Of a stretch of DNA of 13,081 nt, positions 8,550-13,081 are shown piece after piece (the first letter of the stretch is position 1; each line of letters begins with the position of its first letter). The position numbers were made by a program, and so were the translations under genes. Under the pieces are notes generated by a model. The model was not told the DNA's origin and ran no database searches. It saw only the letters and a list, made by a program, of their open reading frames with translations. The DNA lies in assembly GCA_946222475.1 (NCBI GenBank), contig CAMIBU010000023.1, positions 1 through 13,081 of the forward strand, given 5' to 3'. The DNA comes from an uncultured Pseudonocardia sp. Its GTDB lineage: Bacteria; Actinomycetota; Actinomycetes; Mycobacteriales; Pseudonocardiaceae.

Positions 8550-8558
8550 CCGCCTGCT

Positions 8559-8762
8559 GTGACCCGCTCCTCGTCCGTGCACGACCGGGCGTTCCTGAGC
8601 CACACGGTCGTCGACGGCCGCTACGCGATCCGCGTGGCGATCGGCGGGGTGAGCACCGGCCGCGAGGACGTCGACGCGCTGTGCGACCTGCTGCGCTCCA
8701 CGGCCGCGGAGCTGTCCACCGCACCCGTCACGACGCCGGCGAGCAGCGCGTCCGTCGGATAG
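8559..8762 (+). pseudogene. C-terminal remnant of a PLP-dependent group II amino-acid decarboxylase
   Basis: A 67-codon open stretch ending in TAG (8760-8762). Its translation contains RAFLSHTVVDGRYAIRVAIG followed by a T-x-x-(E/D)-D-V-D-x-L-x-x-L-L pattern. This resembles the extreme C-terminus of aromatic-L-amino-acid-decarboxylase-type enzymes (S-x-T-x-x-x-G-x-x-x-L/I-R-x-x-I, then a helix). Everything with catalytic function, including the PLP lysine, is absent. The sequence upstream in the same frame is the promoter region and antisense of the VWA gene and shows no homology. The GTG at 8559 has no ribosome-binding site, so it is probably not translated. Codon bias still looks protein-coding, which suggests a recent loss. 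The family call rests on pattern memory over about 50 residues; a short unrelated gene is the alternative. Confidence 0.5.
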
Positions 8763-8783
8763 GGCCGGGCAGGCGCGGCGGGC

Positions 8784-9758
8784 TCAGACCCCGACGAGGT
8801 CCTCGGCGCGCTCGGTGTCCACCTCGTCCCGGGCCGCGGGAATGAGCTCCGTCCGCAGGTCGTGCGCCCCGTCCGCGCGGGTCGCCTCGTAGAACAGCCG
8901 GTAGCCGCCGCCCGGCAGCGGCACCACCGACAGGTAGCGCAGCCCGCGCAGGCCGTCGGGCGACTCCGCGACCGGTGCGTCACCCACCGCCGCGAACAAG
9001 CCCGGCCGCCCGGCCGGCAGCGCGAGCCCGGTGCGCTCCTCCCAGTTCTCCGCCGCGCTCGCCCGGCCGTCGTAGGTCGCGGCCAGGCCGCCGGGGGTCT
9101 CGAACACCGCGCTCACGCGCACGCCGCGGGCGTCCCAGGCGCCCGGGGTGGGCGCGAGCGCGGTGCCGTGCCAGGTCCAGTCGAGGCCGTCCGGGCTGGT
9201 GGCGTACTCGGTGGTCATCCGGTCCTCGTGCCGCGGGAGGTCCAGCGGGTGAACCGAGGCCCACAGGTGCCACCGGCCGCCCGAGTGCAGCACCACCGGG
9301 TCCTTGACGGCGTGCCGGTCGCTGCCGGGCAGCACCGTGCGCCGCGGCGCGTCGGCCAGGCCCTCGGGCGTGTCGGCCTCCAGCAGGTCGACCCACCAGT
9401 GCTTGGTCCCCGGCGTCGCGCAGCTCACGTAGAGCCGCCACCGGCCTCCCGGCGTGCGGACCAGCGCCGGCCGCTCCAGCGACTCGGCGCCGAACCGGTC
9501 CTTGGTCACCTCCGCGACGGGCTCGAACCGCACGCCGTCCGCACTGCGGGCGATGACGTTCGCGATGCCCCGACCGCGGCCGAGCGGGGCGCGCAGCCGG
9601 TAGGCGAGGTGGTACACGCCGTCCACGAGCAGCGCGCTGGGCGCCCCGGCCCAGAAACCCGCGCCGGAACCCGGCGGGGCGACGGCCACCTCGGCGTCGG
9701 CGATCCGGGGAACGGGCAGCACGGGCCGGTCGTCGGGGGTGGTCGCCGAGGTGGTCAT
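8784..9758 (-). CDS. GH43-type five-bladed beta-propeller protein (324 aa)
   Basis: Resembles the GH43/GH32/GH68/GH130 five-bladed beta-propeller superfamily, which usually hydrolyses or phosphorolyses oligosaccharides. The evidence is repeated blade motifs of the G-x-(W/Y)-x-L-(W/Y/F) kind: VYHLAYR (48-54), GRWRLYVS (105-112), GRWHLWAS (161-168), LAATYDG (225-231) and GYRLFYE (285-291). Blade-opening acidic motifs are also present: ESLERPALV (92-100), KDPVV (152-156) and WDARGVR (208-214). There is no signal peptide, so it should be cytoplasmic, unlike many secreted GH43 enzymes. Which Asp/Glu residues are catalytic cannot be decided by eye, and the substrate is unknown. The ATG start is supported by GAAGGAG (9774-9768) nine bases upstream. 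The gene lies about 130 bases downstream of a leaderless leader-peptide gene on the same strand and is probably controlled by it. It converges on the decarboxylase remnant, separated by 21 bases. Confidence 0.85.
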   Translation of the reverse strand: MTTSATTPDDRPVLPVPRIADAEVAVAPPGSGAGFWAGAPSALLVDGVYHLAYRLRAPLGRGRGIANVIARSADGVRFEPVAEVTKDRFGAESLERPALVRTPGGRWRLYVSCATPGTKHWWVDLLEADTPEGLADAPRRTVLPGSDRHAVKDPVVLHSGGRWHLWASVHPLDLPRHEDRMTTEYATSPDGLDWTWHGTALAPTPGAWDARGVRVSAVFETPGGLAATYDGRASAAENWEERTGLALPAGRPGLFAAVGDAPVAESPDGLRGLRYLSVVPLPGGGYRLFYEATRADGAHDLRTELIPAARDEVDTERAEDLVGV

Positions 9759-9816
9759 GCGGCGGCGCTCCTTCGCGGGGGTCGGGGCGGCCGGGGCCGC
9801 TCGGGCGGTCGACGGG

Positions 9817-9869
9817 CCGGACCGGGGCCGCTCACACCCGCACGAGGCGTGGCCGGGCAGCCGGTCCGG
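9817..9869 (-). promoter_or_regulatory. Inverted repeat between leader peptide and GH43-like gene, candidate attenuator
   Basis: On the minus strand CCGGACCGG (9869-9861) and CCGGTCCGG (9825-9817) are perfect 9-base complements separated by 35 bases. The pair starts about 20 bases after the stop codon of the leader peptide. Its place between a leader peptide and the structural gene is where an attenuation hairpin is expected, but no U-run follows, so a Rho-dependent or translation-level mechanism would be needed. In this GC-rich DNA some pairing arises by chance. Confidence 0.35.
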
Positions 9870-9890
9870 GAGGACGGGGAACGGCGGCGG

Positions 9891-9986
9891 TCAGGCCCGA
9901 CAGGCCGCGCTCGCGAGGTACCCGAGGTCGACGTGGCGGCGGCCGGTCAGCACGTCGCGCTGAGCGACGATCTCGACCCGGGCCAC
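9891..9986 (-). CDS. Leaderless cysteine-containing leader peptide (31 aa)
   Basis: A short reading frame from GTG (9986-9984) to TGA (9893-9891). Its C-terminal half reads GRRHVDLGYLASAACRA. This matches the pattern R-x-H-V-D-L-x-x-x-(A/S)-S-A-x-C that I know from short actinobacterial putative leader peptides, often found upstream of sulfur-assimilation genes; in mycobacteria, cysteine-containing leaderless ORFs act as cysteine-responsive attenuators. Cys29 lies two residues before the end. No ribosome-binding site is present, but a -10 hexamer (TACCGT, 9999-9994) ends seven bases before the GTG, so the mRNA should begin at the start codon itself. Proposed role: ribosome stalling at the Cys codon when cysteine is low changes expression of the GH43-like gene downstream. 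The peptide family is recognised by pattern; the regulated gene is inferred from position. Confidence 0.7.
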   Translation of the reverse strand: MARVEIVAQRDVLTGRRHVDLGYLASAACRA

Positions 9987-9993
9987 GCGGCCC

Positions 9994-10022
9994 ACGGTAG
10001 GAGGCCGGGACGCTGTGGGCAA
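9994..10022 (-). promoter_or_regulatory. Sigma-A-type promoter of the leader peptide
   Basis: Minus strand: -35 TTGCCC (10022-10017), spacer of 17, -10 TACCGT (9999-9994). The next seven bases lead to the GTG at 9986, the spacing expected for leaderless initiation with the G of GTG as +1. It faces away from the riboswitch promoter, which uses the same -10 hexamer. Confidence 0.65.
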
Positions 10023-10035
10023 CCACACCCCCGGG

Positions 10036-10065
10036 TTGACGGCCGCGCCGGGCTCCCCCTACCGT
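10036..10065 (+). promoter_or_regulatory. Sigma-A-type promoter of the SAM-IV riboswitch
   Basis: Plus strand: -35 TTGACG (10036-10041), spacer of 18, -10 TACCGT (10060-10065). Transcription would begin near 10072, just before the first base of the aptamer P1 helix at 10075. The -35 matches TTGACA in five of six positions. Confidence 0.7.
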
Positions 10066-10074
10066 CCGGGGCAA

Positions 10075-10186
10075 GGTCATGAGTGCCAGCGCCAAGCCCC
10101 GGCTCGCTGGCCGGCAACCCTCCTCCGCGGTGGGGTGCTCCGGGTGACGACCTGGCCGTCGTGGCAGCCCCGACGGCAAGCGCGGA
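10075..10186 (+). ncRNA. SAM-IV riboswitch aptamer
   Basis: Nearly base-for-base the actinobacterial SAM-IV aptamer. It starts with GGTCATGAGTGCCAGCG, continues with the AAGCCCCGGCT loop, CGCTGGCCGGCAACCCTCC, then CCGCGGTGGGGTGC and CGGGTGACGACC, and ends with a CCGTCG/CGACGG hairpin (about 10156-10175) and the tail GCAAGCGCGGA. Helices visible: P1 (10075-10080 with 10147-10152, carrying one A-C mismatch, A10079 with C10148), P2 (GCCAGCG/CGCTGGC), and the pseudoknot TCCGCG (10124-10129) with CGCGGA (10181-10186). SAM-IV binds S-adenosylmethionine and normally represses sulfur-metabolism genes in actinomycetes. Here it precedes a cysteine-desulfurase-like gene. No U-rich terminator follows, so control is probably at translation (see the expression-platform entry). 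Confidence 0.95.
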
Positions 10187-10218
10187 CCCCCCGGGTCCCT
10201 GTGTCGTGCGAAGGACCC
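10184..10218 (+). promoter_or_regulatory. SAM-IV expression platform (Shine-Dalgarno sequestration)
   Basis: Two copies of GGACCC (10184-10189 and 10213-10218) flank one GGGTCC (10193-10198). The second copy overlaps the ribosome site AAGGA (10211-10215) seven bases before the ATG at 10223. The first copy shares GGA (10184-10186) with the aptamer pseudoknot strand CGCGGA. With SAM bound, the pseudoknot occupies the first copy, leaving GGGTCC to pair with the second and hide the ribosome site. Without SAM, the first copy and GGGTCC form a hairpin with a 3-base loop and the site is free. The pairings are seen in the sequence; the switching order is inferred. Confidence 0.7.
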
Positions 10219-10222
10219 TGCG

Positions 10223-11581
10223 ATGACGCTCACCCTCGACCGCCCCGCCTCGACCCTGCCCCGTCCCGTCGGCGCGGGGACGCGCGTGCCGCTGGTCACC
10301 GGCGGCACGGCCGAGTACGCCAACCTCGACCTCGCGGCCAGCGCACCGGCCCTGGAGCCGGTCGCCGCGCACGTCGCCGACGTCCTGCCGCTGCTGTCGA
10401 GCGTGCACCGCGGCGCGGGCTACCTCTCGCAGGTCAGCACCGCGCTGCTGGAGCGGGCCCGGGAGTGCGTCGGGGAGTTCGTCGGGGCCCGCGCCGGCGA
10501 CGTCGTGGTGTTCACCCGCAACACCACGGACGCGCTGAACCTGCTGGCCACCGCCGTTCCGGGACCGGTGCTGTGCCTGGACGTCGAGCACCACGCGAAC
10601 CTGCTGCCCTGGCGCGTGGGCGCGCACCGGACGCTGCCCGCGGCGGCCACCGTCGAGGAGACCCTGGCGGCGCTGGAGACGGCGCTGCGCACCACCCCGA
10701 CGGCGCTGCTCACCGTGACGGGCGCGTCCAACGTCACCGGCGAGGTGCTGCCGTTGCGGCGGATCGCCGCGATCGCCCGTGCGGCCGGCGCCCGCGTCGC
10801 CGTCGACGCCGCGCAGCTCGCCCCGCACCGCCGCGTCGACCTGGCCGCGACCGGGGTGGACTACGTCGCGTTCTCCGGGCACAAGCTCTACGCGCCCTAC
10901 GGTGCCGGTGCGCTGATCGGGCCGCGCGACTGGCTCGACGCCGCCGCCCCCTACCTGGCGGGCGGCGGGGCCGTCACGCAGGTCGACCTGGACGGTGCGA
11001 CGTGGGCCCCCGCCCCGCACCGGCACGAGGCGGGCACGCCGAACGTGCTGGGGGCCGCCGCGCTCGCGCAGGCCTGCCGGACGCTGGCGCCGGTGTTGAC
11101 CGGTTCGGGGCACGACGGGCCGGGCCCGGAGCACGAGCGCGCGCTGCTCGACCGGCTCGCCGCCGGCCTGGCGACGGTGCCCGGGGTGACGCCGCTGCGG
11201 ATCTGGTCCGACAGCACGGACCGGGTGGCCGTGCAGAGCTTCACGGTGGCCGACCGGCCCGCGGGGTTCGTCGCCGCGTACCTGTCGGCCGAGCACGGGA
11301 TCGGGGTGCGCGACGGCCGGTTCTGCGCGCACCCCCTCCTGGAGCGGCTGTGCCGGGCCGGGGACGGCACCGCGGTCCGGGCGAGCATCGGCCTGGGGAC
11401 GACCGCCGAGCACGTCGACCGCCTGGTCGGTGCGCTGCGCGAGCTGGTCACCCGCGGCGCGCGCTGGACCTACGCCCCCGTCGGCGGCCGCTGGGTACCC
11501 ACCCCGGACCCCCGCGACCTCGACCCGTTGGGGGTCGGCACCCCGGGGGCCGCCGGCACCGGCTGCGGCCACCCGAGCTGA
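10223..11581 (+). CDS. Class V aminotransferase / cysteine-desulfurase-like PLP enzyme (452 aa)
   Basis: A fold-type I PLP enzyme closest to group II cysteine desulfurases (SufS/CsdA type). Seen: EHHANLLPWR (122-131, histidine stacking on PLP); TGASNVTGE (166-174); VDAAQ with D195 and Q198; FSGHK with the PLP lysine K221; RHEAGTPN (267-274); and RDGRFCAHP with C368 where the desulfurase active cysteine lies. The cysteine and lysine together support removal of sulfur from cysteine, or a related C-S lyase or desulfinase reaction. There are no suf genes beside it, so it may serve a dedicated pathway instead of general Fe-S assembly. Length is somewhat above the usual 400-420 because of an N-terminal extension and a Gly/Pro-rich C-terminal tail after about residue 425. 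The ATG is set by AAGGA (10211-10215) seven bases upstream. Expression is governed by the SAM-IV riboswitch, so it should fall when SAM is plentiful. Confidence 0.92.
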   Translation: MTLTLDRPASTLPRPVGAGTRVPLVTGGTAEYANLDLAASAPALEPVAAHVADVLPLLSSVHRGAGYLSQVSTALLERARECVGEFVGARAGDVVVFTRNTTDALNLLATAVPGPVLCLDVEHHANLLPWRVGAHRTLPAAATVEETLAALETALRTTPTALLTVTGASNVTGEVLPLRRIAAIARAAGARVAVDAAQLAPHRRVDLAATGVDYVAFSGHKLYAPYGAGALIGPRDWLDAAAPYLAGGGAVTQVDLDGATWAPAPHRHEAGTPNVLGAAALAQACRTLAPVLTGSGHDGPGPEHERALLDRLAAGLATVPGVTPLRIWSDSTDRVAVQSFTVADRPAGFVAAYLSAEHGIGVRDGRFCAHPLLERLCRAGDGTAVRASIGLGTTAEHVDRLVGALRELVTRGARWTYAPVGGRWVPTPDPRDLDPLGVGTPGAAGTGCGHPS

Positions 11582-11590
11582 ACCCTCCCG

Positions 11591-11608
11591 CCCGACGGAC
11601 CGGTCGGG
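11591..11608. terminator. Possible bidirectional hairpin between converging genes
   Basis: CCCGAC (11591-11596) and GTCGGG (11603-11608) form a six-pair stem with a six-base loop. It lies in the 28-base gap between the stop of the desulfurase-like gene and the stop of the RsbW-like gene on the other strand. There is no T-run on either side, so termination strength is uncertain, as is common in GC-rich actinomycetes. Confidence 0.35.
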
Positions 11609-11609
11609 G

Positions 11610-12191
11610 TCAGACGCCGATGACCGGCGCCACGGGCACGTCGTGTTCCTCGACCGCGTCCTGCTCGTCGCGCACCGGGTGGCGCAGCAGCACCCGGCTG
11701 CCGCGGGAATCGTGGTGGATCAGCACGGCCTCGGCCATCGAGCTCATGAGCGGGATGCCGCGGCCACCGTCGGCCAGTCCGGCCGGCGCCGTGTCGCCGA
11801 CCGGCGGCACCCAGGTGCCGTGGTCGACGACCTCGACGCACAGCGTGCCGGGCTCGGTCCACATCGTCAGCTCGACGACGCCGAAGCGCCCCGGGCCGTA
11901 CGCGTGGCGCACGGCGTTCGCCGCCGCCTCGTCGACGGCCAGCACCACGCCGGCGGTCTCGTCGTCGGTCAGCGCGAGGGGGGCGAGCCAGCCCGCCAGC
12001 TCGCGCCGGATCACCGACAGCTGCGCGGGGTCGGCGGGCCAGCTGCGGTGCACGAACTCCACCCGGCCGTGACCGCTCTCGTCGTGCTCGCTCTCGTCGT
12101 GCTCGCTCTCGTCGTGTCCGCTCTCGTCGTGTCCGCTCTCGTCGTGTCCGCTCTCGTCGTGTCCGCTGTCGACGTGTCCGCTGTCAGGCAC
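11610..12191 (-). CDS. RsbW/SpoIIAB-like anti-sigma factor serine kinase (HATPase_c_2) with N-terminal HDESG repeats (193 aa)
   Basis: A GHKL-type ATP-binding domain of the anti-sigma serine kinase group, which binds an alternative sigma factor and phosphorylates an anti-anti-sigma partner. Seen: N-box LAVDEAAANAVRHAY (E88, N92), G1 box VVDHGTWVPP (D123, G125), G2 box DGGRGIPLM (141-149) and the closing SRGSRVLLRH strand. The domain covers about 45-173. Before it, residues 4-43 are a tandem SGHDE/SEHDE repeat, acidic and His-rich, which could bind metal or act as a flexible spacer (inference). The GTG start has GAGGA (12202-12198) six bases upstream and the whole repeat is open in frame. A start after the repeats lacks a comparable ribosome site. 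No sigma factor or antagonist gene is next to it, so its partner is unknown. Divergent from the gene at 12549. Confidence 0.9.
   Translation of the reverse strand: MPDSGHVDSGHDESGHDESGHDESGHDESEHDESEHDESGHGRVEFVHRSWPADPAQLSVIRRELAGWLAPLALTDDETAGVVLAVDEAAANAVRHAYGPGRFGVVELTMWTEPGTLCVEVVDHGTWVPPVGDTAPAGLADGGRGIPLMSSMAEAVLIHHDSRGSRVLLRHPVRDEQDAVEEHDVPVAPVIGV
12071..12190. repeat. Eight 15-bp tandem repeats inside the RsbW-like gene
   Basis: Eight consecutive 15-base units from 12071 to 12190 with core cgctctcgtcgt. The first six share the core exactly; the last two (12161-12175 and 12176-12190) have drifted. Two adjacent units (12086-12115) carry gctcg and the next three (12116-12160) carry gtccg, so the array seems to have grown by local duplication. 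Because the unit is five codons, copy-number change alters length without breaking the frame. Confidence 0.92.
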
Positions 12192-12307
12192 GTGTCGTCC
12201 TCTCTCTTGCCTGCTTCGACCCGCAGCACCGGCGCGCAGGGCCGAGCCCCGACCGGCACCGGCCTGCGACGCCCTTCCGGTTCCGGGGACCGTCGGGCCG
12301 TGGATGG

Positions 12308-12359
12308 CGGGAACCCTCCGGGTGCGACCGAGCTCGTTCCCTCGTGATCAGGGTTCCCG
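12308..12359. promoter_or_regulatory. Perfect 10-bp inverted repeat, candidate operator
   Basis: CGGGAACCCT (12308-12317) and AGGGTTCCCG (12350-12359) are perfect complements separated by 32 bases, midway in the divergent gap. The centre-to-centre distance of 42 bases, about four helical turns, suits two dimer sites or a looped regulator. It could also simply form a hairpin in the leader RNA of the RsbW-like gene. Confidence 0.4.
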
Positions 12360-12379
12360 GTGCCGGCCGGAACGGAAAC
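12353..12379 (-). promoter_or_regulatory. Candidate sigma-B/sigma-F-type promoter of the RsbW-like gene
   Basis: Minus strand: GTTT (12379-12376), 17 bases, then GGGAAC (12358-12353). This resembles the GTTT-N15-17-GGGTAT pattern of actinobacterial stress and sporulation sigma factors, though GGGAA is not the preferred GGGTA. Genes for anti-sigma kinases are often transcribed by the sigma factor they control, which makes the match more credible. The leader would be about 155 bases. Confidence 0.3.
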
Positions 12380-12473
12380 GCCACCCACCGCGCGCAGTGC
12401 ACCACTGATCCGCTCGCCGGGTCCCCGGTTCCGCCCCGCCGACCGGTACTCGGGCCGTCACCCGATCGCGCGC

Positions 12474-12479
12474 TAGTCT
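12474..12479 (+). promoter_or_regulatory. Candidate -10 element of the right-edge gene
   Basis: TAGTCT fits TAnnnT and lies about 70 bases before the ATG at 12549. No recognisable -35 lies at the right distance. Confidence 0.35.
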
Positions 12480-12548
12480 GCGTGACGACACCGGCACGGT
12501 CGGTGATCCATTCGGCCCGATTCCCCACCCCGAGGAGGACGAGCGACG

Positions 12549-13081
12549 ATGTCCGACTCCCCGATGGCGGGCCACCCCGCCGCGGCCGGTCACGATCACG
12601 CTTACGAGATCGCCCGCGAGCTGGTCGGAGTCCTTCCGTTCGGCGCACGCCGCGACACGGTCGGCCGGTGCGCCCGGCTGGCCGAACGCGTCGAGGAGGA
12701 GCGCGCCGTCGCCGTGGTCGTCGAGGCGATCGAGTCGGTCACCGGTGCGGTGCCCCTGCCCGGGCACCATCCCGAGCCACTGGCGCCCGCGGTGGTCCGG
12801 CACATGCTGCACGTGCTGCTGGCCACGCGGGATCTCGGCTGGCCCGGCCCCGACGCGCCGCTGAGCGTGCGCCGGGTCGCGGCGGCGGACCTGTTCTTCG
12901 ACGCCACGCAGACGGTGCTCGGCGACGACGCCTGGAAGGGCCCGAACGGCGTCGAGTTCGCCCTGCTGCTGGTCCTCGCCGACCGGATCTGCCAGATCGC
13001 GCCGCTGTGCGCCCCGCCGCCGGGGAGCGGGCCCGGCGACGGCGCCGCCGGGCGGCTCTACCCCGAACGGCTGGGCTGGCT
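12549..13081 (+). CDS. Hypothetical protein, N-terminal 177 residues (runs off the right edge)
   Basis: An open frame from ATG at 12549 to the window end, preceded by a strong GAGGAGGA ribosome site (12532-12539) nine bases upstream. I do not recognise the family. The visible part begins with a His/Ala-rich stretch, then a helical segment (YEIARELVGVLPFGARRDTV), a Glu/Val-rich helix (EEERAVAVVVEAIESVTGAV), and later ADLFFDATQTVLGDDAWKGP and a hydrophobic helix FALLLVLADRICQIAPLC. It is followed by a Pro/Gly-rich linker at about 160. No signal peptide or clear membrane span is seen, so it looks cytosolic and mostly helical. Codon bias is typical for the window. It is divergent from the RsbW-like gene; a functional link is possible but not shown. 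Confidence 0.8.
   Translation, partial: MSDSPMAGHPAAAGHDHAYEIARELVGVLPFGARRDTVGRCARLAERVEEERAVAVVVEAIESVTGAVPLPGHHPEPLAPAVVRHMLHVLLATRDLGWPGPDAPLSVRRVAAADLFFDATQTVLGDDAWKGPNGVEFALLLVLADRICQIAPLCAPPPGSGPGDGAAGRLYPERLGW

Larger units (their letters stand above)
12192..12548. other. 357-bp divergent intergenic region
   Basis: No convincing gene. It carries the ribosome sites of the two flanking divergent genes, a perfect 10-base inverted repeat (12308-12359), a possible stress-sigma promoter facing left and a possible sigma-A -10 facing right (entered separately). Confidence 0.6.

Noticed and set aside
6042..8558. Long plus-strand open frame through the VWA region
   Set aside because: Antisense to the VWA gene and without protein-like motifs. 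Only its last 67 codons, beyond the VWA gene, resemble a protein, and these are reported as a decarboxylase remnant.
8862..10082. Plus-strand open frame opposite the GH43-like gene
   Set aside because: Shadow of the minus-strand gene, which has blade motifs and a ribosome site; the frame also runs across the divergent promoters.
10015..12072. Plus-strand frame overlapping the desulfurase-like gene
   Set aside because: It runs through the riboswitch and is out of frame with the well-supported desulfurase; composition is Arg/Ala/Gly-rich shadow.
12071..12190. Short regular repeats as a CRISPR array
   Set aside because: Units are 15 bp with no unique spacers, and they encode an in-frame peptide repeat.
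12310..12338. GGAAC...CGTT as an ECF sigma promoter
   Set aside because: The spacer is 20 bases, longer than the usual 16-18 for this class, and the GGAAC belongs to the inverted repeat.

Overview
The window comes from a very GC-rich, high-GC Gram-positive genome. The strong G/C bias at third codon positions, GTG starts, a leaderless leader-peptide gene, a SAM-IV riboswitch and an RsbW-type anti-sigma kinase all point to an actinomycete. A Pseudonocardia-like organism is plausible, but that is inference. There are seven substantial genes plus one short leader-peptide gene, one probable gene remnant, one clear riboswitch and several readable promoters. No rRNA, tRNA, insertion sequence or CRISPR array was seen.

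Region 1 (about 1-8560, minus strand) is a tight operon. In transcription order it encodes a signal-peptide plus von Willebrand A (VWA) protein with one membrane anchor (8486-6021), a large tubulin/FtsZ-superfamily protein with an intact GGTGSG nucleotide signature (5989-2786), a large unrecognised protein with four membrane segments (2789-453), and the N-terminal half of a protein-kinase-like protein that runs off the left edge (456-1). The last two junctions are 4-base GTGA stop/start overlaps. The set looks like an envelope-associated, tubulin-based machine with a surface VWA sensor/adhesin and a cytosolic kinase. It is the best candidate for an undescribed or barely described system here. 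A 67-codon remnant of a PLP-dependent group II decarboxylase C-terminus (8559-8762, plus) abuts the operon promoter and may mark an insertion or deletion boundary.

Region 2 (8763-11609) is a divergent pair with sulfur-type regulation in both directions. Leftward, a sigma-A-type promoter drives a leaderless 31-codon leader peptide (9986-9891) with the actinobacterial R-R-H-V-D-L...S-A-A-C core, followed by a five-bladed beta-propeller protein of the GH43 type (9758-8784). Rightward, a promoter with the same -10 hexamer (TACCGT) drives a SAM-IV riboswitch (10075-10186), which controls a class V aminotransferase/cysteine-desulfurase-like enzyme (10223-11581). A translational OFF mechanism can be read from the bases: the pseudoknot strand, an anti-sequestor and the Shine-Dalgarno sequence compete through two GGACCC copies and one GGGTCC.

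Region 3 (11610-13081) holds an RsbW-like ATP-binding protein (minus) whose N-terminus is built from eight 15-bp tandem repeats. A 357-bp divergent intergenic region with a perfect 10-bp inverted repeat follows, then the 5' part of an unrecognised gene that runs off the right edge.
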